64,000 nucleotides of DNA. It comes from Hydractinia symbiolongicarpus. Lineage: Eukaryota; Cnidaria; Hydrozoa; Anthoathecata; Hydractiniidae. The DNA lies in assembly GCF_029227915.1 (NCBI RefSeq), contig NC_079880.1:25413501-25477500 (forward strand). The letters are read 5' to 3'. The notes below the pieces were generated by a model. The model made no database searches and was not told the DNA's origin. It saw nothing but the letters and a program-made list of their open reading frames with translations. Below are positions 1-10,176 of the stretch, piece after piece. Made by a program: the position numbers and the translations under genes. Numbering within the stretch: the stretch's first letter is position 1; each line of letters opens with the position of its first letter.

Positions 1-480
1 GACTGAAAGTATGGCCATTTACTTTCGTAAACATCATCTCGTCCTGCTCCACTTTTGTTGCTGTTGTTTACTTTCTTCAATTCTGCGCTGAAATAACTTC
101 GCAGTGTATTTATTTTACTCCTCACTACTTTCTCTAAAAAGAAAAACAGATCATAAAAACATGCACGTTTTTCTTTTCTCATCCAAACCATTCGAAATAA
201 CACAAACCTTCCATTCCTAGTCTACCTTTGAATATCTCATAACTTTTTGCCTTCTCGTTTCTGTCCTTATAGAAAGGGGATTTAACATCCCACAAACTGG
301 GCTGGCTTCTCCAAATCTCAATAAAATTTTCGGTTGCTTCTTGCGTCTTCATTCTCGGGTGAATTACTTGTTCAAATCTTTGTTTTTATCTATATTTACG
401 CCTAAACTACATCGCGTGCAACAAACACGTGTGCGAAAACAATGGATTCGATTTAAAACAATAGAAAAAAAATGTCATTG
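1..480. other. Intergenic, no gene seen
   Basis: This AT-rich stretch has no long open frame and no family resemblance I can support on either strand. Short poly-purine and poly-pyrimidine tracts are present. It may be the edge of an older repeat, but nothing in the sequence proves it. Confidence 0.5.
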
Positions 481-483
481 AAA

Positions 484-515
484 AATTAAAAGTTGAACAT
501 GTTCAACTTTTAATT
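484..515. repeat. Perfect 32-bp palindrome
   Basis: The two 16-nt halves are exact reverse complements, centred between bases 499 and 500 (core GAACATGTTC). It sits next to a second hairpin at 565-622, so both may be parts of one decayed foldback element. Confidence 0.85.
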
Positions 516-564
516 CTTAAGGATCATTGGAAATGAGAGTGTAAAAAATGACATTTTCTTCTGT

Positions 565-622
565 ATACACTGTCATTTTTCAATGATAATTGGAAAATGA
601 TCATTGAAAAATGATAGTGTAT
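565..622. repeat. Hairpin: 23-nt inverted repeat, MITE-like
   Basis: Bases 565-587 and 600-622 are inverted copies with one mismatch in 23, separated by a 12-nt loop. Partial copies of the motif TCATTGAAAAAT occur around it from about 474 onward. This fits a small foldback or MITE remnant. No target-site duplication was identified. Confidence 0.75.
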
Positions 623-918
623 TTCAGCCTTTACTTCATCCGCTGCGGTTGAAATGTAAGCGGACGTCTGTTTCGAACAAGCGATCGCGCATTGAAACTA
701 GCGGTCGCTTGCTCAAGTCCGCGCCCGTCAGTTAGAATGGAAGTACGCGGGCGCTTGTATTAACTGGCGTTTGCTATTTTTGAAGAAGCAGCCGCTGGTC
801 TGTTTAATATTTACTTCAGTCCGTGAAATAATCCATCAGATCCATTAAGTTTGTTATCGTCAAATAGTTGAATTCATCAATTTTAAGTATAATATAGTTA
901 TATATTAAAAGAAGAGGT

Positions 919-1400
919 CCGCGTTGTATTGAAATCATTGATGCAGAGGATGTCGAAAAAAGATCAAGAAACGTAATTAAACGACAAATCTATTAAACTC
1001 AGAGCCCTAACGATGTCCATCACACAGACTGAAACGACAATCTCAAGAAATAAGGCTTTTGTATGCACGGAGCTGTAGATAAATACAGTCGGAAGTTATT
1101 ATGGCTGAAGATGGCAACTGCTAACAATGATCCATTGATTACTCCAAATGTCTATATCGAATTGGGGAAGGCTCATAACATTGTTCCTAAACTGGAAGTA
1201 TGGATAGGAACAGTGAAAACATCTGCATTGATGATCTACAGTGTTTTTCACTGGGCGTGATGATAGCTTTCAATACATTACTTTCACTTGTAATTAAAAG
1301 TTGAAAAATTTCAGGTTATCTTGGTGGAACACCTTCTTTAAAAAACATGGGGAGAAATGAGCTGTTCGAGTCACATTTGGAAACACACGCGAAATTTTTT
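919..1400 (+). pseudogene. Relic of an integrase-core (DDE) protein
   Basis: A decayed coding stretch resembles the integrase-core proteins common in cnidarian and fish genomes. In order I see a run reading IEIIDAEDVEKRS, then a region like the family's 'pGPN..WHiDG.DKLK..GF' segment with stop codons in it. Next comes an open piece (1063-1260) starting MHGAVDKYSRKLLWLK and containing NNDPLITPN, with a frame break after VPKLEVW where the family has the second acidic residue. A WW..FF-type motif near 1323-1350 marks the C-terminal side. Stops and frame changes make it a pseudogene. Superfamily assignment is by resemblance only. Confidence 0.7.
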
Positions 1401-1788
1401 ATTTTCGTTTTTTTACCAATTAAGGCCGTGGGTAAGGAGGCATAAACGTTTAGGTCGATACCCCAAATTTTAGGACAAACATACCTTGATTTATTTTACC
1501 CTTTTTAAGGGTGCTGATCACGATTTTGAATGTTATTAAAACCCGTAGTTTTATTAAATTTTGAAATAATATGTCCTTACTAACAACAAGGGTGATGTAA
1601 TTCCGCTAAAATTACTTTGCCGAACACTGTTTTACTATATAAATTGCTTGCATCAACGTTCTGTAGAATGGCCTAGCCCGTTCAGAGAAATTCAAAATGG
1701 CGAGATATTAAACAGCAAGCAATACCATTTCAGTTTAATCGATACCCGAATATATTAATTATATCCAAATACGGATATATTTCCTGTA
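1400..1788. other. Intergenic, no gene seen
   Basis: AT-rich sequence between the integrase relic and the left end of the Tigger element. I see no coding signal. The TA dinucleotide at 1787-1788 is the left copy of the Tigger target-site duplication. Confidence 0.5.
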
Positions 1789-1982
1789 CAGTTGACTCTC
1801 TCTATCTCGAACTCGCAAGGGACTAGAAAATTTGTTCGAGATAGAGAAAGTTCGAGATAGAGAAAAATTGACAAAAATTGGATTTTTTCGTAAAAAACGT
1901 ATTTTTAACCTTCAGTGTATCGGGAGTTGATAGAGGTCAATGAGAGATGTTAAAATGTTAATATTCAATGCACAAGACTTCT

Positions 1983-4190
1983 TCATTTAAAGAAATCGGT
2001 TATGTCTTTTTGTTTAAGTGATGCCACTCTGTCTTCATTATACATTTTTTCGAATTTGGAGATAAGCATTTGCATTTCATTGCCTTTTTCGCAACACATT
2101 GCTAGATCTTTCAAAAGATCAATACTACACTCGACTTTTGATCTTGATGGTTTTTCGACAACTATATCAAATGAATCATCCTCCATGTCACTGCCATCGT
2201 CTTCAGCTTCGTCGTCCTGAGATTTCCGAAATTCATCAATGATATCCTCATTAGAGATTTGAGGGGCGGTTGCGATAACCTCATCATCCAAGGTCACAAG
2301 ATCATTAGCACTGAGATCATTTGGTACCAATGATGGATCAGCCTCTCTTAAATCATCCAAACTTTCTTGAAGATCTTTAAATGGGTCATCCGAATCAGCA
2401 ATAGCATCCTGTTGTCCTGTAGAAGAGATTCCAGATTTCTTAAAACAATTGATGATGGTTTGTTTAGTTACAGCCTCCCAAGAATCAGCCAGTATCTTCA
2501 TTCCGCTTAAAATTGAAATCTTTGGCAAAGGTTTGTTGTTCTCCAAAGCACTGCACAGCAAACGTACAACTCTCCTTCGGTAATGCGCTTTTAGACTTCG
2601 TATGACACCTTGGTCCATCGGTTGCAACACAGACGTTGTGTTAGGGGGCAAAAAAACGAGATGAATGTTTGTTAAGTTCGAGATCGATGGGTGTGCTGGA
2701 CAGTTGTCGATTATAAGAACGATTTTTCTCCCGTCTACACGAAACTTTTGGTCCAGTTTCCGGACCCAGTTTTCAAATATTTCACTATCCATCCAACTTT
2801 TCTTTTGTGATGTGTATTGGCAAGGGAGATGTTTGATGTTATTAAAGCAGCGAGGTTTTTTTGATTTGCCAATGACGAACATTCGCAACTTTTCTCCAGT
2901 AGCACTTGCTGCGGCCATTCCAGTGAATCTCAACTTGCTCTTCTTCCCCCCAGAACACTTTTCTCCTTTGAGGTGGTATGTTTTCTCGGGAAGACATTGG
3001 TAAAACAAACCAAATTCGTCTGCGTTGAAAGTGTCCTCCAATTTGTAATTCGACAGAATGGTTGGGAGCGTGGTTTCGTTCCAGGAGCTTGTCATTTGAT
3101 TTGTAACTGACTTACATTCACCACCGATAACTTTCAAGGAAATGCTGTGCCTGAAAAAGTAAATAAATAAAAATGTTTCGTGTAAAGCAGCCCTTAATAT
3201 TAATCGAACATAACACAATCGAACATAAATTTTAAGATTGGTTCGATTTGATTCTTATCTGTTTACAAATTATATTGTTGAACACGTGGAGTGTAGTAGA
3301 ATCTGTAATGAACAATATGGCTATAAATTTACTGGGACAAGAAATTGAATTAACTGAAAATATGCCACTCGTCGTTTTGTCTTCCACTGACATTACATCT
3401 TACATAAAAGGGTACCATGTTTACAAAAGTTTATGGACACCAGTCCAACAAGAAAAACTACAAGGAGAAATGGAACCTCACAACCCTGTCGACAAATACG
3501 CTGTAGCCGTTAAAAAAGATGGGAAACTAGTCGGACATTTGCCGTTAGGAGAAAATGGAAAGTTTGCTAAAACCATATTTTATTTTCTCCGTGCTGATCA
3601 ATTTGGGAGATGTGATATAACTGTTACTGGAAATGCAGTTAATCTTGGAGATGGTGATGGAATGCAGGTCCCCTGTGTTCTAAGCTTATCCGGGCAAAAG
3701 TAAATGGTAGAGATTTTGAAAAAACAGAAGCTGTAATTTTAGTGTTTGATATGTAATCACGTTGTTTTTATACACGAAATGAAAATTATAACTATGTTAT
3801 TTACCTTTTTTTCCATTTGTCCAGCCAACCATCGGAAGCCTTGAAACTTGAACAATCAAAGTTTTTAGCAAAACTGAGTGCCTTTTCTTTTATCAAATTG
3901 CCATCGATCGGAATGTTTTGGCTTCTTTGAACAGTAAACCATTTGAAAACAGCCTTGTCTATCTGCTCATAATCACAGCCTTGAACCTTTTTCGAACCAG
4001 ACGCGGTTTTTTGTTCTTCCAAGCTTTGTAGGATCTTATGTTTTTTTTTCATCCAAGTTGAAATTGTATTTTTGGGGATCCCGTATTTTTGTGCTGCCTC
4101 CTTGTTTGACATTCCTTTCTCGATTTCCCGAATTATTTGACATTTTTGAATTAAAGAAACGTTATTGAGTTTTCTTTTTAAAGCCGACAT
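1983..4190 (-). CDS. Tigger/pogo-like transposase (two exons)
   Basis: The model is complement(join(1983..3150, 3805..4190)), 517 residues. The donor is AAAAG|GTAAAT and the acceptor CTTTTTCAG|GCAC, and phase is kept (phase 2). Residues 1 to about 55 form a psq/CENP-B type helix-turn-helix (NKEAAQKYGIPKNTISTW). Residues about 65-130 form a second Tc5/CENP-B DNA-binding domain ending WLDKWKKRHSIS. The DDE catalytic domain follows, with acidic residues in NADEFGLFY (about D173), LIIDNCPAH (about D277) and LQPMDQGVI (about D308), so the triad is present. The acidic C-terminal tail is typical of pogo/Tigger. The start is the ATG at 4190; an in-frame GTG just upstream is less likely. It would bind the element ends and cut and paste DNA at TA. 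Confidence 0.92.
3308..3703 (+). CDS. HIRAN-domain protein nested antisense in the transposase intron
   Basis: This is a 131-residue ORF from the ATG at 3308 to TAA. Residues about 30-128 resemble a HIRAN domain: a hydrophobic start (YIKGYHVYKSLW), the E-P-x-N-P-x-D-x-Y-A-V-A-V core, then GKLVGHLPL and a C-terminal VPCVLSLSG strand. In other proteins HIRAN domains bind 3' DNA ends or stalled forks, as in HLTF. Stand-alone HIRAN-like proteins occur in cnidarians. The whole ORF lies inside the 654-nt intron (3151-3804) of the transposase on the other strand. A splice-acceptor-like GTGTAG precedes it at about 3298. Whether it helps transposition, repair or neither is unknown. It could be captured host DNA. 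Confidence 0.75.
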   Translation: MNNMAINLLGQEIELTENMPLVVLSSTDITSYIKGYHVYKSLWTPVQQEKLQGEMEPHNPVDKYAVAVKKDGKLVGHLPLGENGKFAKTIFYFLRADQFGRCDITVTGNAVNLGDGDGMQVPCVLSLSGQK

Positions 4191-4335
4191 CTTCACCTCA
4201 AGAAGGTTTCTGGTTCAAAACACTGTAAACAATGTTTTGTGAGTGACTTTAGAATTCGAACGTCAAACATTTTCGTTCGAAAATGGAACATTTTAATTCG
4301 ATTTTTAGTGTAAATAGGTTCTTAAATCCGGAAAA

Positions 4336-4532
4336 GTTCGAGATAGAGAGAGAAACAGTCAGACGGGACCGAGATTTTGGTTCGAGATAGAGAGTTATTC
4401 GAGATAGAGAGGTTCGAGATAAAGAGAGGAAAATAGCTTAGAGCCTACACAAATGTCCAAGGGACCGAGACTTTGGTTCGAGATAGAGAGATGTTCGAGA
4501 TAGAGGGTAGTCGAGATAGAGAGAGTCAACTG
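4336..4532. repeat. Subterminal repeats of the Tigger element (3' end)
   Basis: The motif TTCGAGATAGAGA and close variants recur about seven times in this 197-bp end, in one orientation. At least three inverted copies lie at the other end (about 1808-1870). Such arrays are candidate binding sites for the CENP-B/psq-type helix-turn-helix of the transposase. The spacing is irregular, and the phrase GGGACCGAGA is also repeated within the array. Confidence 0.8.
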
Positions 4533-4534
4533 TA

Positions 4535-5240
4535 TATTTGAAAAAAAAAGTTTACCCTCTTTTACCCAATTTTCTTTATTATTGTCTCGTAAAAGAATAA
4601 TAAATAGCCAAAAAATAATGAATGAATATTTTACTTTTTCTCGCCTGTCATAACTTGTTCCAATAAACACAAATCAAATATAAAGTTTGCGTGAAGCGAG
4701 CGTAATATTTTCTCAAAAAGTTATTTCGTCTGGATTTGATGCAAAATAGTTTAATTCCATGACTTTTCCAGAGTTCGTTCTTGAATCTATATTATTATAT
4801 TATTATATATATATGTCTTTCTCGCTGTTAGCAACATTGTTGCAAATTTTTTGTAGTTTGTACTCGGCAGTTTTTGTTTTGTTTTCTTGTTCCATTTATA
4901 TTCGAATTATATTCGAATGCGATAGTAGCAACCTCAGTCCTAGAACACAAAAATGGAAGATAAATAAGAACAAACAAACTTTTACTTTGTGGCCGTAAAC
5001 ATTGATATGTGAGATACGTAACGCACGTGGTAAAACGGGGGTAAAATAAATTATTTAAGATATTACAGGCGCGTACGGCGCTGTAGCATAAACAACAAAT
5101 GGACTCCTTGTTTTCTCGTTTTCCAGCTTACTTATTTTTTTAGTCAAATATTAGCGTAACGCCACGTCATAAGAAAGTAACCCGTAATTTGCGTGTCGTG
5201 GACTCACATAGTCACTCACACAAGCGTACTATAGAAAATA
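4535..5240. other. Intergenic, no gene seen
   Basis: AT-rich sequence with short open frames that have no coding character and no counterpart elsewhere in the window. A short TA-rich run occurs near 4795-4815. Confidence 0.5.
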
Positions 5241-6819
5241 TCAAGAACACATAGCTGGTTCATCATATTCTTCAAGTTTGATTGAAACTATTCAAGTACT
5301 TTCTATATAGAATGTTTTTCTGTACAATCCAAACTGATAGTTTTGGGAATAATATATAGTACGGAAATTTAAATTATAAATTACAAATTCGTTGCTTACA
5401 ATGAACTATCAGTTTTGCAGTTTGTTAAAAACTGAGGACACGTGTGTTCAACATAATCTATTCTCAAAAATAATAATATTTACAGTTCTTCTTTCGTACT
5501 TGTTTTCGACATGCTCTCCATCGTATAGCGTGTACTCCATTGTAGTGTGTATTCGCTATAACACAGTTGTAAGTTGATTTACGTCTGAATTGGTAAGAGA
5601 ATCAACCAGCGCAAAAGAGATAGGAGACAGAAACAAATTGAGTCATCAATTCAAAAAGAAGTTGTTTATATTCTTAAAGATTGCAGTTTTTACATTGCAA
5701 ATTCTTTTTGTTAGGGGTGGTTATTATACTTTGGATGATGAATTACCTGAAGGCGATGTAACAAAGTATTTTAAAAACTGCACTGAAGTGAGCTGTTTGT
5801 TGCAATGTGAAAGAGAGAAACAATGTGACCGAATCATGTTTAAGTTACACAATAAACAGATGAGAAATGGAGAGTGTTGGTTTGTTAAGCAGAACACAAC
5901 TGATAAAGGAGAAGAGATGCAGACATTAAAAAAAGACAGATCCACTAAAAGTTATCAAAAGGTTCGAAAATGTGTAGATTTTCTTTTGTTATCATTCTTA
6001 TATTCTATAAAACTTAAACCTCAGAATTAACAGAAGGTTTTCCTCTCAAAGTATTATGATCAGTATTTGCGCTCTTTTTTACAGACAGGTTATTATAATA
6101 AAAACGCACAAATTACTTCAATGGTTTTAGAAAAAAGACTAATGTTTTTTCCACCAAAATTTGCATAGATGCTTGACCAAATTTTTAACAAAAAATTTGA
6201 CTGTACAAATGGTTCCAACATTTACCTTCGCATTTTTCCCTTCTTCTTTTTGCTATCCCCTTTTCTATATTTTAAAATTAAAATGCCTCGTAAGGAATAA
6301 AGAATCTTCAACATATCATCAACATATAAAGAAAATAAAAAAATAGAATTTTGACCAAATAAACAAGTGTAAAATGGTTTAAATAAATTTGATATTTAGA
6401 CGACACCTAAATGCCCATCAAAAGCGAAGTGCTACTATGGAAACTGCGCCATTACCAACGATTTGAAAGGATACAACTGTGAATGTCAAGGTAGATGAAG
6501 TTTTTCACAAAATGAGGTTTTTTTAATTTTTTTTTTATAAGTTACTACATTATTTAACAGTGAGAATAGATGTGTTGGTTTGGCAATGAAATTTTAAACA
6601 ACAAATATTAGCTTGACAATAATACGAAGACTGTGTTTATCTGTGTGTACGTGTGTGTACGGGCATAGTAGATGTCTTCATTTTCCTTTGATGTAGCTGA
6701 AAAAGTCTGTCTTAAATGTTAAATTTTCTGATGTTACGTCACGGCGACGACGTCATTAATGTAACGTCAAAAGCATTTTTAAATTTAGCGAAGATATTAC
6801 ATTGCACTTTCATGTTTAA

Positions 6820-7305
6820 AGCGGCGTTTATCAGATTTTATCCGACAGATCCTGTCTGAAAGTTTTTTTCATTAAATATACATATCAGATTCTTGAGATT
6901 TCATTTGTATTATTGAAAAGGCAAAATCAACGAAAACAGGGAAAGAAATGATTTTGGCTCATTTCTAAAATGTCGCAAATGCGAATGATTGTCTTTGCTT
7001 TGTTGTTTCCCCTTTCATAAGTTTAATAAAAATTTCTGTTTTTGACATTTTGATTTATTGAAAGATGTTTCACCTCTTGTGCTATTGACATTATATAAAT
7101 TCTAAAATCAGTAATATTTAATAAAGCAAACTTTTCATTGGTTAATTCTCTTCAGACAAAATCCGAAAAGTTAAAGTTTTTCAACTTTGTGTCTGACGAC
7201 AAATTTGACAAAATTAAGAAGCTTCCAATTTTTTTGTTTACATTATCAGATTTTGTCGAATAAGATAAATCAGTCAGACAAAATCTGATAATGTAAACGC
7301 TGATT
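6820..7305. repeat. Foldback/MITE in intron 2, copy A
   Basis: A perfect 22-nt inverted repeat (7236-7257 against 7277-7298, core CATTATCAGATTTTG) forms a hairpin. A related TTATCAGATTTTATCCGACAG motif near 6828 suggests a larger foldback element of about 480 bp. The same structure is present in copy B at about 16640-17195, so the insertion predates the duplication. Confidence 0.6.
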
Positions 7306-7604
7306 AAGGCTTTATAACTTGGAAACGACTGGAATAACTGATGTTCTCGGGAGGGGATAAAGGCGATTTCATCGGGCAAGCTCGACCGGAAGATTTTGCT
7401 ACATTTTTATAATCCATTTTGAGAGGCTTTAAATCAATTAACAAAACCTCGCTGCAACAAAATGAACATGTTCATCCATGTTGCATTATGACATGTTGAA
7501 ACATGCATGTCCAATGAATGCGTGAAATTTTGCATCGAATTGTTCGACAGCTCCTAACAGTTCTTATGTACTCTTAGCTAAAATTAAACCGATTACATTC
7601 AAAT

Positions 7605-7925
7605 CATTTTTCAATTGAGTTAATTCTAACAAAATTTATAGGAACTATTACTTCCTACCACGAAGGTCACTTCTAACCATCAACTGATTTACCTTCAACC
7701 ATCAATCAAGTTCCCTTTTAACCATTAATTGAGTTACTTTAAACCATTAGTTAAGTTACTTCCATCCATAAATTAAGTCATTTCGAACCATTAATTAAGT
7801 TCTTCCAACCGTTAATTGAGTTACTTTAACCAGCAATGGAGTTACTCAACCCTCAATTAAGTTCTTCCAACCATCAAGGTTACTTTCAACAATTAATTAA
7901 GTTACTTCCAACCATCAGTTAACTT
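7605..7925. repeat. Intronic minisatellite, unit about 22-25 bp, copy A
   Basis: Imperfect repeats of AACCATTAATTAAGTTACTT run up to the start of the last exon, about 14 units. The orthologous array in copy B lies at about 17505-17815. Unit number and base changes differ slightly between copies. Confidence 0.75.
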
Positions 7926-8339
7926 GATTGTTATTTATAATACAAATTATTTTACAAATGATTGGATTTTATTAAAAAGTAATGTCTGCTTTGGAGCAAG
8001 GGCAAACCAATATGGAACATTCAACATACAATATGATGCATATATGACTGGCATAAAATTGGTGCATGTTGGAGGAATTGGGGTGACATGTTTGGAGAGT
8101 GGACCATTGACAAAATGGGGATGCGATTATATAAACCAGTTTTCCATAGGGTATGTTAGTGCTGTTATAACCAATTATCAAAACAACGTGCTTTATCCAT
8201 ACATGGGTCATCTTGGGAAAGGTTTTTATTCCGTGCCAGGATACAACGCCAATTCGCCATACTTGATCTTTGGTGGAAGGAATTACACTGGTTACAAAAA
8301 CGAAGAGTTGCGAATACAATATGGTGAAACAATGATGGG

Positions 8340-8580
8340 AAACCCGCGCAAAAAATCCTTACTACTTTTGTTCACGATGAGGTCGAGCGGTTGGAAGTAA
8401 TTCGTCCAATTGTTTGGAATAGAAACCATCTTTCCATTTGATTTGAGACTTTGAGAATGCAGAAACACAGACCCAAACTGTACCTGAAACCCAAGACATT
8501 GGAAATGCTCAAATAATTCCAGAAACACAAAATGTTATTGTCATTGATGATTAGACCTTTATATTCATGAAAGAAATTTA
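8340..8580 (+). other. Foreign tail joined to copy A last exon
   Basis: Sequence after base 8340 no longer matches copy B. It contains frame-shifted coding-like fragments: one reads FVHDEVERLEVIRPIVW, and another ends IIPETQNVIVIDD before a stop at about 8554. This looks like a relic of another protein, perhaps from a mobile element, fused by deletion or insertion. I do not recognise it. Confidence 0.45.
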
Positions 8581-8709
8581 TTAAAGTTAAACTCAGTAGC
8601 TCTCTTTTACTGTTGTTCGTAAGAAAGCCTTTCGACCGGAAAAGTACTTAAATGAAAAAAATGACCATCTCTTGAAGTTATCAAAGGCTTAGAAATAGCT
8701 AAAAATTCG

Positions 8710-8822
8710 CGCACCCTTTAATTTTCGCGCAGCCGAGTGCGCGAAAATAGGTTTTTTCCGCGCCTTTTATTTTCGCGCACCTTTCCTGCGTGAAAATAAA
8801 AGGTGCACGAAAATTAATGGCA
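8710..8822. repeat. MITE-like repeat with TTTTCGCGC motifs
   Basis: Several direct and inverted copies of ATTTTCGCGCA and GCGCGAAAAT occur within about 110 bp, forming imperfect hairpins. A related GC-spiked block lies at 57900-58070. This pattern is typical of small non-autonomous elements. Confidence 0.55.
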
Positions 8823-9035
8823 TTAAGGTATAGCCATTTATTTGGTAGACATCAATTGGTTTGATTTGAAACATCTTTTAGAAAGAGACCCCCAAATTAA
8901 GATATTCTCATATATTTGAAATTAATAAAATTTTATCACTTCAATACCACCACTACCACAGAAACAACAAAACTTTTAAAATAAATTTTAAAATTGTGAC
9001 GGTTGACGCTTGCAGTACATCCATGTAGTAGACAT

Positions 9036-9060
9036 GCACGCACGCACGCACGCACGCGCG
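9036..9060. repeat. ACGC microsatellite, copy A
   Basis: A short ACGC tetranucleotide run. The orthologous run in copy B (19123-19156) is longer, showing slippage since the duplication. Confidence 0.9.
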
Positions 9061-9413
9061 CTTAAAATTGATATTTATTTATATATAAAGAAGCTAAGAA
9101 TAAGCACGTTATTGTGTCCGGACTGGAAGATTTCTTTTGTGGTTCGAGTTTTCGGAATTTTTACACTATATTATTCTAAAATATATATATACAATACCCG
9201 CATACGTTTGTAAAGAAACTTTTTTGACGTAATTAAAAATGTGTCTTTGGACTTTGTGTTTTTGTTCAAATCATGTGTTCTGTTCGCATCTGGAATGATA
9301 ATACCCGCATTCTGTCTGCCGGTCGAAAAACTTAAAGTTAAAAGCTATAACTCAAAATACAGGGGGAAATCTTAAGGAAAAAAGTCTATAGTGGCACCAA
9401 CCCACGCCTAACT

Positions 9414-9625
9414 TTAAAAGCAAAATGGCGTATCAGGGGTGGTTTTTGTAGGAATATTGCAAACACTTCCTTGCGTACAAGTAAAACCGGTTTCCAGTGA
9501 GCAGTGGACTTCTATTTCTGCATTTTTTATTACTTCACTAACATCTTTAAACGATAATAGATAAGTCACCGTCAAAGATTTTTTGCAGAATTTAAACTCC
9601 CAACTCCCAGTGCACGTTTCAATTT
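9414..9625 (-). CDS. Candidate terminal exon, cysteine-containing, copy A
   Basis: A minus-strand open frame contains IETCTGSWEFKFCKKSL, then a helical segment (LSFKDVSEVIKNAEIEVHC), then FTCTQGSVCNIPTK and a stop. A homologous frame is kept open in copy B (20238-20473) despite substitutions and a 12-codon in-frame length difference, which suggests coding constraint. A polypyrimidine/AG acceptor (TTTTTTAAG) lies at the start. Upstream exons were not found and the family is not recognised. It could be the last exon of a secreted cysteine-rich protein or a gene relic. Confidence 0.4.
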
Positions 9626-10176
9626 CTTAAAAAAACTGAGTGTGATTATTGTTTACACTTTCTTTACCTAATAATGCCGGTGTATACTTTATATATATAT
9701 TCTAAACACAAGACCTACATTGAATTGGTTATATCCTGTATAAAAATTTGGAATAACTTTTCCGTTTTCGTTTTTCATCGTTTTCTTATGGAATTTATGT
9801 AAATTTGAAAAAGTTTAGAGTGAATCTAGTTCGTATAAATTTATATCTTATATAACTTGACTCTTGAATCTCAAGTGTAAACACATTTTAAAAACCATGT
9901 AATTTGGAAAAAGAGTGTTTGAAACTTAAAACTAACAGATTGACAATTTTTTTAGTAGGCCTTTTTATAAACAGTGTCAGATTTTGCCAAAAACTACGCA
10001 ATTTTTATTGGACTAAAATAGTCCTAAAACAATACTGAACAGTAACGACACCAAATGAAGCTTGATTTGACTCAGACTTACTGAAAAAAGGTTTTGCACA
10101 AAATAGTCCAGCATGATCGTGGAAGGGGCACATACCGTTGGGCTTTTCATATAGTGAACCCTTTAATTTTTACTGC

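Larger units (their letters stand above)
1789..4532 (-). mobile_element. Tigger/pogo DNA transposon, complete, with passenger ORF
   Basis: The element is 2,744 bp and is flanked by TA on both sides (1787-1788 and 4533-4534), as expected for Tc1/mariner-pogo insertions. The terminal inverted repeats match perfectly over 22 bp, beginning CAGTTGACTCTCTC. Inside are a minus-strand transposase split by one intron (1983-4190) and, within that intron, a plus-strand HIRAN-domain ORF (3308-3703). Both ends carry several copies of TTCGAGATAGAGA. With intact ends, an open transposase and all three acidic residues, it could be recently active. The antisense passenger is unusual for this superfamily. Confidence 0.93.
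5662..8400 (+). pseudogene. PAN-EGF secreted protein, copy A (inactivated)
   Basis: Homologous exons are 5662-5961, 6400-6490 and 7958-8400, matching copy B (15486-18295). Three lesions separate it from the intact copy. The start ATG is TTG (5662-5664) and no in-frame ATG replaces it before the upstream stop. The last-exon acceptor reads TTTTACAA instead of TTTTGCAG. After the YGET motif the final part diverges and stops early, losing the conserved NNGTSCADIYAK end. Codons in between remain open and similar, which suggests recent loss. An unseen upstream start exon or trans-splicing could in principle rescue the start, but not the acceptor. Confidence 0.82.
5240..10120. repeat. Segmental duplication, copy A
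   Basis: This block and 15200-21530 are homologous along most of their length and lie in the same orientation. Shared landmarks in order are the upstream TTTCTATATA-rich segments, all three exons and both introns of a PAN-EGF gene, the intronic foldback and minisatellite, the ACGC microsatellite, a minus-strand cysteine-containing exon, and a tail ending near ATCGTGGAAG. Copy A lacks the expanded 18-bp minisatellite and most of a SINE found in copy B. Exact breakpoints are approximate. Confidence 0.85.

Noticed and set aside
2002-3003. Plus-strand frames at 2002-2220 and 2665-3003
   Set aside because: Shadows of the minus-strand Tigger transposase.
7152-7379. 75-codon minus-strand frame kept in both duplicates (also 17039-17266)
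   Set aside because: It lies across the intronic foldback element, and its conservation matches that of the surrounding intron.
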